DNA of 64,000 nt. Source: Rhynchopus sp. YZ270_cl-10. Taxonomy: Eukaryota > Euglenozoa > Diplonemea > Diplonemida > Diplonemidae. Below are positions 56,054 to 64,000 of this stretch, piece after piece (position 1 is the stretch's first letter; the number at the start of each line of letters is the position of its first letter). The stretch lies in NCBI GenBank assembly GCA_964035575.1, contig OZ037920.1, positions 558,001 to 622,000 of the forward strand. Direction: 5' to 3'. Below the pieces are notes generated by a model. It had not been told where the DNA came from and did not search any database. It saw only the letters and a list, made by a program, of their open reading frames with translations. Position numbers and translations under genes: made by a program.

Positions 56054-59000
56054 ATGGATGACGATGCCTTTGCCAAGGGGCGTGCACAGTATGCGCGTCG
56101 GATGCAACCAGTGTATATCATCATGGTGTTTGTGCTTGGTCTATGTGCATTGGAAATGCATAGGGATTGGGACCCTTTAGCAATAGCGCGCAAAGCCCCA
56201 GATGGTTCTGTCCGCAGCTTTCGCGACGAATTCGAAGAGCTTCAAGAAGGGACCAAACAGCTTTCGCTCCGACTCGATAAAATTACTACCTCATTGACAA
56301 CGTTGTCCCGCGATCTTAACACTGAGCTTGAGGCTTCGGAGGAGGCAAAAGAAAATTTACATGGTGCAAAACGGCTGGCAAAGAAGAAGGCGAAGGAGCT
56401 GCATTCATATATCCAGGACGAAGTTGAGGCGATTCAGGACAAACAAAAGGCCGATATGGAGGAGTTAAAACAGAAAATCGATCAGATGCCGAAATGCGCG
56501 GGGACCCCTTCCTCTCACCAGGACCAATCTACTCCACTGCAAGACTTCAATCAAGCACACCAAGCTGACGGACTCACATACAACCGACAATACGACCCCA
56601 ACCAACAGGCAGGCAACCCTACCCCCAAAGTTGCAGTTCCTGACCCATGCGCGGATCTAGACTCGAATTCCAATTCCAACTCCGACTCCAACACTGAATA
56701 CGAAAGCAACTCTGATTCCGACACCTCAGGGTCATACGAAGAAGAGGACGGCAGCTCCTCCTCCAGCACCCCCTCTTCCACTACCAACCTCTGCCGCCGC
56801 AAAGCCATCAAAGACGCCTTCAAATGGGGCTGGAACGCATACAAACGCGATGCCTGGGGACACGATGAGCTCATGCCATTAAGCCGGCATTCGCGAGATT
56901 GGGGGCGCGGGGCGACCAAAGGGTTGGGCCTAACAATGCTAGATGGAATCTCAACGTTGTGGTTGATGGGGTTGAAGGAGGAGTTTCACGAGGTTAGAGG
57001 GTGGGTTGAGGATGAGCTGGACTTTCATCAGAATTATGATATTTCGGTGTTTGAGTCGACGATTCGGATGGTAGGGTCGATGGTGTCTGCATATGAGATG
57101 AGTGGCGAGAAGTACGGAGGGTTCCTCAAGAAGGCGGCAGAGCTGGCGGACATCCTTCTCCATGCGTACAACACCAGCAACGGCATCCCGCATGCAACGA
57201 TCAATCTCTTCACAAAGCAGCACGCCAACCCCTCCTGGACAGGTGGGTCTTCCGTGCTCTCAGAGTTTGCGACGGTTCAGCTTGAGTTGCGTACCCTCTC
57301 TCTGCATACAAGTATGTGTATTTTTTTTGGTTGTTAGAAAAGGGTAAAGAGGTTGTGTGATTGTGAATCGCCTCCGTTCTCTGGGTGTGGGTCGCGGTTT
57401 CATCCTTTGTGTAGGATTGGTGGAGATGTGTTTCGGTTTCATTTTGTGGTTTTTTGCATGTGTTGTTGATAGAATGGAAGAGAGGAAATGATGACAGTTT
57501 TTCATCTGGATCCAACACCTACCCCTTTGTGGGGCTGACGATACACTGAAAATCAAAACGAGCTTTTTAACAGTCTGAACACCTTCATGAGTTCCATCGT
57601 GTGTCTGTTCTTCACAGCACACCTTCCGACCCAAACCTGACGCAGCATCAAGGACCTGCCGCCCCCTTCTGGGGCTGGTGGGATAATACTGCTGCAAGAC
57701 GCCCACACCCACACACCTCACAACCACAACCTTGCGTATGATGACCAACTGTAACACAAAACACATCGTACTGGAGCTGCTTCTGGGAGTTCCCAGATCA
57801 CGTGCTGCAGAGTGACCGAGAGAACACAGTTGAGACGGCATCGTCTGACGCTTCTTGTCTTTTCCTGTTGTGTTTTGGGGTGTAGGTGTGGATGGGTGGG
57901 TTGGGGAGGGTAGGTGAGGGGAGGGAGGAGTGGATGAGCGAAATGCAAACAGCACAGGTGCCACGGAAGTCCCCTTCCTCTTAGGGACAGTCTTCCACCA
58001 GTCCTCGTTGCGAGAAATGTTTTCTCTGGAGTGAGTGTTGAGCAGCAAAAAGGCGTGTCTTCATAGTCCCTCACGTGTGCCCAACTTACAGCAAATGGGC
58101 GTGAGGTCTCCCAAGGGCGCAAGAAAAGATCACATCACGTCACATCACACCACACTCAAAATGATGACAGTTTTTCATCTGGATCCAACACCTACCCCTT
58201 TGTGGGGCTGACGATACACTGAAAATCAAAACGAGCTTTTTAACAGTCTGAACACCACCTCCCCCACACACCATCGTGTCTGTTCTCACAGCACACCTTA
58301 CGACCCAACCTCACGATACAAAACAAGCCAACGGGACACAACATCACACATTCACAACCCTATTTATTAAGATACTCCCGACACACCTCATCCACACAGA
58401 GAACTCTGTCTACGATGAGAAGGCCACATGGATCATGGACATCATTGAGGGCAAGGCACCAGCAGACTTCCTTTGCCCCACCTACTTCAGTACTGTATGT
58501 GTTTTCTCCTTTCCCCCCCCCCTGTGACCTAGAGTAAGGAAGTTGCGCTCATTGCGGACGTTGAATGGAATCGCACATTCGTGGAAGTAGTCCGCTGTCG
58601 CGCTGTCTGCCTTAGTCACAGTGCTTGCCCGTGTCAGGAACTGAGTCATGGGGGCATATCCCCCCGTGGGCAGGGTCGCGCTGTTGGTTGTCTGCATCCG
58701 ATTGATATTGTTATTTGTTCAGTTTTTTTCTTTCTTTTTTTTAGATGCCGTGCATACTTCACTTATTCACCTCCCAGCACAACCCCCTCATCCTACAGCT
58801 CTACGCCCGCTGGACTAGCGACCACATCACGCTCGGTGCCCTGGGCGACAGCTACTACGAATACCTTCTCAAGCAGTACCTTCTGACGGGACAGACCGAG
58901 ACACGGTACCGTGATATGTACCTCAAGGCGCTGCGTGCGATTAACAGCAAGCTTGTCCGCAAATCAACACCAAGCGGCATGACGTACGTGGCGGAGTTCA

Positions 59001-59941
59001 AACGCGGCTCTATCTACAATAAAATGGACCACCTTGCCTGCTTCACTGGAGGAATGTTCGCCTTAGGTACCATGACGATTGACTCTGAAGAAGCATATAC
59101 ACCAGAAGACAGGGAAAAGGACCTCAAAACTGCGGAAGAGCTGGCCGAGACCTGCTACATGATGTACAAATCACAGCCGACCGGAATTTCCCCCGAAATC
59201 GTTGAATTCCGCGGGGGTGGAGATATGGTGTTGAACCCACGGTCCACCTATTATATCTTACGTCCAGAGGCGGTGGAGACTTTCATGTATTTATACCGTG
59301 CGACGAAGAAGCAGAAGTACAGGGAATATGCGTGGGATGTGTTCATCCATATTGAGAAATGGTGTAAGGTGGAGTCCGGTGGGTACAGTGGGATTCGCAA
59401 TGTAGGGATTGTACCGCCACAGAAGGACGACCTGATGCAGTCCTTCTGGTTTGCGGAGACGCTGAAGTATTTGTACATTATCTTCTCGGATGACGATCTC
59501 TTCGATTTTAAGAAATGGGTGCTCAACACTGAGGCACATCCCTTACGCATCAGGGACAGAGATCCCAAGGATATTTGGCCGGAATCTGCACAACAGAAGC
59601 ACGACACCGATTCATCCAAAGAGATTGACGAACGCCTTTACGCATACAAACAGGAGTTCGAACAGCGTAGTAGTGACGGTGGTGGTGGTGGAGGTGGGTA
59701 TGGAGGAGGTGGTGGTGGTGGTGGAGGCGAGGGTAGTAGCCCCCCATCACCCCGTGTAGACCCATCAACGTATATGCAAGAGCAGGAGCGGCTTGTGAAA
59801 GAGTCCCGCGAGAGACACGACAAATGGCAAAAGGATCAGGACGAAAACTACCGTAAGTCCCTCGATGCGCAGCAAACTGTCGCTGAAGATGATTCTGATA
59901 GGGAGCGGCTCAATCGGCTGAGGAGTCAGCGTAATACTTGA
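56054..59941 (+). CDS. GH47 class I alpha-1,2-mannosidase, type II membrane form
   Basis: Exons 56054-57311, 58400-58494 and 58799-59941 (phases 1 and 0) give 831 residues. A membrane anchor at 20-35 follows a short cytosolic end. Residues about 55-150 are a coiled-coil stem, and a Ser/Asn/Asp-rich linker reaches about 245. The GH47 barrel begins KDAFKWGWNAYKRDAWGHDEL and keeps the three catalytic acids in VFESTIRMV, DHLACFTGGM and RPEAVETFMYLYRA. The calcium-binding Thr is in NTEAHPL. This family trims alpha-1,2-mannose from N-glycans in the ER or Golgi. A C-terminal extension of over 120 residues has a Gly-rich tract and a charged helix, unusual for the family. Intron 1 carries the modular repeats, and intron 2 a minus-strand exon-like frame. 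ER versus Golgi role is open. Confidence 0.9.
57470..58300. repeat. Modular intronic repeat array in the mannosidase gene
   Basis: Order A (57487-57583), D (about 57584-57940), core (about 57949-58014), C (about 58014-58150), A (58159-58255), then a second partial D start (GTGTCTGTTCTCACAGCACA at about 58273). The A-D-core-C-A block is nearly the same as in cytochrome c copy 1, although the genes are unrelated and 20 kb apart. It lies wholly inside intron 1. The sequence just before it, GAATGGAAGAGAGG, is also shared with the cytochrome c introns and may mark the element's left edge. Confidence 0.9.
58530..58697 (-). other. Exon-like antisense frame inside a mannosidase intron
   Basis: The minus strand from 58697 reads MQTTNSATLPTGGYAPMTQF and on to NVRNERNFLTLG, GC-rich and without low-complexity bias, before a CTCTAG|GTCACA junction that could be a donor. 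The + strand here is intron between two firm GH47 exons. No family recognised. It may be a captured gene fragment or a piece of a nested minus-strand gene. Confidence 0.25.
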
Positions 59942-61036
59942 ATAGGGTGGATGGGCTGGGGGAGGGCCCAAATTTGATAGACGATTTGGGTTTTTTTAAA
60001 AGGTGACTCAGCGTGAGAGAGGACTTCGGGTTTCATCTTTTATGAACCTTTTCTTTCTGTCACCTCATTATTTTTTCGATGTCTGCGTCGACAGCGGCGT
60101 TTGCACTTTTACTACCATTTTTTATAAAGAAAACACTAACAATTATTAGAGGTCCCGGATGGGCGCGAAAAAAAGAAAAACTCATTTTTTTTTTTTTTTT
60201 CCCCTCCACCCTGCTTCAGATGTCTGACCGTATGCCTTTTGAACAGAAGGTAATTCAATTACCTGAATGGACAGCGATGATGTTGAGGCGGTCCCCTCTG
60301 CACCAGCCACCATACGGCAAAGGGGCAGCGGTCTGCTACGGGTGGAGGTAGTGCTGGCCACCCTCGTTGCCCGCTCCCATGGTGTTGCACCCATCGGTTC
60401 CGAGGGACAAATACCTTTGTGCCGCAAAGGCTCCGGACACATCTCCCCCAAAGGCTTTCTGCAGTGTGTCCACTGCATTTCTCTTCTGTGGTTTGATCCC
60501 GAAGAAGACCTCTTGCTCATTCCGTTTCCTCTTCAGAAAAAGAGTACACAACACTGTACTGGCCGTTCGTTGTCCGATCCTGAGCTTTGTCCACCAACAA
60601 TGCAAGAATAGAGATGTTGAGCTCGTCTACAGGCGGCTTGTCTGCCATCCTTTCGGTACAACCGCACTTTTCTGCTCTTGCTCAAAAAGAAAATCATATC
60701 ACCGTGTCAAACAACAAAAAAAAAAGTCGACACTCGCACGGCGTTACTCGGCGTGCTCAGCCTGCCGTTGCTGCAGCTCCTATTGTTTCCTGCGTCGTGC
60801 CTCACCTCACCTCTTCGGGAAGATGTCAATACCGCTTCAGGGTTCTGCTCTCAATTCCTTTCTGTTATGTTCTTTTTGAATTGAAAGGATTTATATGTTT
60901 CAGGCCACATTTCACACCCCCAACCCACCTATATTTCACCACACCGAAGCCCTGATTCCCCCCTACAGGAAGACACCACACACCCAATTAAGATGTAGCA
61001 GAGGCTTTGTTGTATTTTTAAATCAAAAAACACAGA
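59942..61036. other. Spacer with an unresolved exon-like block
   Basis: F1 (60001-60048) and the 3' part of F5 (60081-60108) open the spacer. From about 60211 to 60900 the composition resembles coding DNA. The + strand has a 114-codon frame from ATG 60267 to a stop at 60611 (MDSDDVEAVPSAPATIRQRG at the start). The minus strand reads LQKAFGGDVSGAFAAQRYLS in the same interval. A further frame near 60740 looks like a signal peptide. I could not decide strand or exon limits, and no family is recognised. Confidence 0.35.
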
Positions 61037-64000
61037 ATGCGTTTTTATACCTTTATATTGGCTACTGTAGCCTCCCTTCTGCAGTCTTGCACAGCAGGCC
61101 CACCGGAATGCACTGCAGATGCACGAAGTTGCCCATACAGCCTCAACCCGCGATTAGGTGATTTGATGATCGACTATCTTGACGGAGTCACCACAGATTT
61201 GATTCCAGACCGCGAACGGCTCGATTTAACCTGCAATTTAGACACCTGGCGGGTGTGGAGTGAATCCTGTGGGGATTGTGTTTACAAATTTGAGTTTGTC
61301 TCGGGGGTTCCTGGGGTGACAAAACGGGCCTGTTTGGCGGCGATGGATACACGCCCATATGTGGACAAGGCAAGCATGGATATCAACCATCCATACAACG
61401 GCAGAACGATGCAGGTTGCGGCCGTGGTAGGTCCGGACTGCATTATACCACAAAACATCAGTGATGTCATCGTTTTCGTTGACACCGGAGCATGCGGTGA
61501 TGTAGCCGTATCGCTCGCTGCAGAGTCTCCAGAGGATGCACCACAACGCTTCATTGTGTACGCCTCAGCAGGATACAACAGTTTCCATGAAAACGTCCTT
61601 CCCTTACGCATCTACCACACCTCGTCAGAGCACCCTGCATTGGCCATGCAGTGGGGGCGGGGTGGGAAGGACCTCGAGATTCTTCGTTTAGCAACGCAGC
61701 ATCCATCTGCACAAGGCAGAGTGGTGTTCGAATGTGGCGAGCACTATGCGAATGGGAAGTCTGAAGGGGTGGATGTGTCGTCCTATACTGGTGGGGAGAT
61801 GTGTCCGTGGTGGTTGTTGGAGGACCGTTGTTGGGAGCACCCTGATGTTGCAAAGAGATTGTGTTATAGCTGCCCTGTAAAAGCGTATCACAGTGACACC
61901 GGAGCGGATCTGGGGTGTCTTCAGCAAGGGTTTCTCAGTCCGATGCGCGCTGTGAACAGTTTTGCGCAGAGGTTTGCGTCGCAACTCCCTTTCGATGCTG
62001 AGGTGATTCTAGTAGATGCAGCTCTGCTTGGCCACGCATTTTTCTGCGACTTTAACAACTTCGACCCTTCCTGGTCCGGTCGCATCGTCGCCTTCCACCA
62101 CCCCTCCCCTTTTTACAACGCACCCTGCTCTCGAGTTGACGCCGCTGTTCTCGCAGAGCAAATCGGCATCTCCGCGGTCCTCTTCCTCGGCGGCCTCCCT
62201 TTGCATGGATGGTCACACAACGTTCACATTCCGGTTTCCACTACTTATACTAGACATGACAATGAATGGCTTAGAGACCATATTATGCAGGGTAAAAACC
62301 TTGCACGCGGGGTATGGGAACGGAGGGTTAGGTTTGGTGTGCCAAATGCACCGGAATGGGAGTCTACTCCAGCACCGATAGCGGAGGCAGTTCCACGGCT
62401 GTCTGCGGTGCGGGAGGAAGGGGGGTTTCTGGAGGAGCCGTCTATCATGGTGGGGGTGGTGATGGTGCCGGTTCTGTTGGCATGTGTGTTGGTGCGTGCT
62501 GCGGCGGCATGGCGTGGCGCGATAGAGCAAAGCGCTGCGGGGATTCCTCTTGGGGCAGGATCGGCGTTGCTGTCGTTGTCGTTGGGGGTGTTGTTGGTCA
62601 CTGTGACGTATATCTTCATGAAGCAAGCAGGCGACGACGCAGAAGCTGCCCAACGCCAGAACAAAGAGGAAGCAGTACAGGTCCTCAACACCCGCGCCAT
62701 GCAGATGCAGGACACTTTACTCTCAGAGGCAGCACGCAGACGGCTTGCCTCCATTCACAGCCCCGCTAGTACCTGGATACGCGCTGCTGAAGAACGTATG
62801 GGGGTCGTCGCGCACGCATTGCGACTCAAACACGATATGCAAAGCGATACTATGAGTTTGTGGGGAGCACAGCGGCAGAGCTTAGCATGGACCGTCGGAA
62901 ACACATGGTGGCACAACGAAGAAATGGGGGTCACATACCGTGAATCTGTGGGCTACGTCTTTGAAATCCGTCTCAGAGAGGGACACTACCTGAGCAGCCT
63001 TGGCGTCGAGAACGACTGCACCACGAAGGACTGTAACAACACCGACCCCTTTTCCCTCGGGTTTGCCGACACCAGACGAACCCCACAGCTTCTCATGGAA
63101 CGGTCTGTGTACGACCCCTGGGAAACCCTCTTCTGGGCAGAGGTGCCACCCACCTATCCCGACACAGTCTCCTTCCTGGACGCAATGTACCGCGAAGAAC
63201 ATTATGCCTACGTCGGGGAGCTGCAGGTAGTGGCCCGGAACAGCTTTGCCTATGATTCGGCAGATGGGAAGCTGTATTCACCGTTTTTCACTGGGGTGCA
63301 TAGCACTGTTGAGACGGGGTTGGGTGGGTATGTCAGCATGTCGTGGCAACTTGAGAGCATGTCGCGTGCCGTATCTGCTGTGCAAGGTGTGCTCAATGCA
63401 GAGCTCAATGAAAATACAATATACGCACTGTACACTACAAATGACGCTCGAATCGTTGCAGCGGATACACGGAAGACGCAAACCTGGCGGCAGGTGGACC
63501 ACCTAGGTGAGGCAGGGCGCTACGGCAAGCAGGTTACCTACCAGACCTTCACGCTGTACGACACACCGCAGTTGGAGCTCAACGCATATGCGCGGTTTAT
63601 TGTGGAGCGGTTTGGCCAGCTTGCACCACGCACCGCACGGCAGGAAGCCTCTGTTGAGAAGTTCCGCTTTCGCGATCATTTTTCCGGATATCACACTGCA
63701 TGGGTGCATCTCGCATTCAACGGAACCATTGAAGACCGAAGCTGGCACAATTGGGATACCTTTAGTGACTGCACATCCTGCATTTCATTCACAACCGGGC
63801 GGACCACTGATACAACAGCCATTTCATTTAATGGAAGCTCCGTGAGGGTGCGTGCCCTCCTCACTGCTAGGGTGCCTCGCGTGGCTTCGAGACGGCATCA
63901 TCCGACCTTTGGGTACTACCGGAACATTAGTAGTGTGCACAACGTCTCGGACGTCGTGATGACCCAACGCAATCTCCGTCCGTCTATAGAAGGGGCGCGC
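61037..64000 (+). CDS. Large secreted/membrane receptor with PA-like and Cache-like domains, 3' end outside window
   Basis: An uninterrupted frame of 988 codons starts at ATG 61037, one base after CACAG, and is still open at the window edge. It begins with a signal peptide (MRFYTFILATVASLLQSCTA). The Cys-rich ectodomain includes a stretch near residues 345-395 like a protease-associated (PA) domain (SGRIVAFHHPSPFYNAPCSR, then AEQIGISAVLFLGG). Two hydrophobic segments lie near 470-490 and 510-530, with a coiled-coil-like linker next. The part from about 620 on, with WQLESMSRAVSAVQGVL and ALYTTNDARIVAADT, resembles a Cache-type sensor. N-glycosylation sites occur late. Euglenozoan receptors of this kind often end in a cyclase or kinase domain, but that lies outside and is not claimed. 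Domain names are from pattern only. Confidence 0.7.
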   Translation, partial: MRFYTFILATVASLLQSCTAGPPECTADARSCPYSLNPRLGDLMIDYLDGVTTDLIPDRERLDLTCNLDTWRVWSESCGDCVYKFEFVSGVPGVTKRACLAAMDTRPYVDKASMDINHPYNGRTMQVAAVVGPDCIIPQNISDVIVFVDTGACGDVAVSLAAESPEDAPQRFIVYASAGYNSFHENVLPLRIYHTSSEHPALAMQWGRGGKDLEILRLATQHPSAQGRVVFECGEHYANGKSEGVDVSSYTGGEMCPWWLLEDRCWEHPDVAKRLCYSCPVKAYHSDTGADLGCLQQGFLSPMRAVNSFAQRFASQLPFDAEVILVDAALLGHAFFCDFNNFDPSWSGRIVAFHHPSPFYNAPCSRVDAAVLAEQIGISAVLFLGGLPLHGWSHNVHIPVSTTYTRHDNEWLRDHIMQGKNLARGVWERRVRFGVPNAPEWESTPAPIAEAVPRLSAVREEGGFLEEPSIMVGVVMVPVLLACVLVRAAAAWRGAIEQSAAGIPLGAGSALLSLSLGVLLVTVTYIFMKQAGDDAEAAQRQNKEEAVQVLNTRAMQMQDTLLSEAARRRLASIHSPASTWIRAAEERMGVVAHALRLKHDMQSDTMSLWGAQRQSLAWTVGNTWWHNEEMGVTYRESVGYVFEIRLREGHYLSSLGVENDCTTKDCNNTDPFSLGFADTRRTPQLLMERSVYDPWETLFWAEVPPTYPDTVSFLDAMYREEHYAYVGELQVVARNSFAYDSADGKLYSPFFTGVHSTVETGLGGYVSMSWQLESMSRAVSAVQGVLNAELNENTIYALYTTNDARIVAADTRKTQTWRQVDHLGEAGRYGKQVTYQTFTLYDTPQLELNAYARFIVERFGQLAPRTARQEASVEKFRFRDHFSGYHTAWVHLAFNGTIEDRSWHNWDTFSDCTSCISFTTGRTTDTTAISFNGSSVRVRALLTARVPRVASRRHHPTFGYYRNISSVHNVSDVVMTQRNLRPSIEGAR

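Noticed and set aside
1-64000. CRISPR array, tRNA, rRNA or spliced-leader RNA gene
   Set aside because: Tandem repeats present are uninterrupted satellites, and no cloverleaf, rRNA core or known leader sequence was recognised by eye.

Overview
The window reads as nuclear DNA of a free-living euglenozoan, most likely a diplonemid or euglenid rather than a kinetoplastid. Two sequence facts support this. First, both cytochrome c copies attach heme through a single cysteine (A-G-Q-C-H instead of C-x-x-C-H), a hallmark of Euglenozoa. Second, every confident gene lies on the + strand, as in polycistronic units, and several have an AG acceptor a few bases before the ATG, as expected for spliced-leader trans-splicing. 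Kinetoplastids have almost no cis-introns, whereas I can place 18 GT-AG introns here. Fifteen of them start GTATG and fifteen are in phase 0.

Layout. 1-11.4 kb is gene-poor, homopolymer-rich DNA with dispersed repeats, a foldback element and a 1.2 kb PIF/Harbinger-like element. Then follow a LETM1-domain mitochondrial protein (11383-14439), the mismatch-repair protein MSH3 (15851-19149), a 737 bp hAT-like element and a G-rich foldback element (19.3-22.1 kb), an intronless BioD-like/DRTGG protein (22505-23623), a piggyBac-like non-autonomous element (23663-25578), an RNASEK/V-ATPase subunit f-like protein (26851-27633), an N-myristoylated armadillo-type protein (30086-34204), two tandem cytochrome c genes with identical coding sequence (36283-37745 and 39114-39912), an R3H-DExH RNA helicase (40670-45282), a polycystin-2-like channel (48322 to about 52212), a hAT element with a transposase remnant and another inverted-repeat element (52.7-54.9 kb), a GH47 alpha-mannosidase (56054-59941), and the 5' 988 codons of a large membrane receptor that runs off the window (61037-64000).

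The most unusual content lies in introns and spacers. A modular set of repeats (A, B/D, core, C/E) is shared by introns of three unrelated genes: the armadillo gene, both cytochrome c genes and the mannosidase. In addition, about ten families of 25-90 bp elements recur through introns and spacers, and every copy I found is in the same orientation as the genes. A 68-71 bp inverted-repeat MITE occurs three times with 6 bp target duplications.

The genes do not form one pathway. They are housekeeping genes of mitochondrion, nucleus and secretory system plus two surface or sensory proteins, as expected in a euglenozoan gene array. No tRNA, rRNA, CRISPR array or retroelement was recognised.
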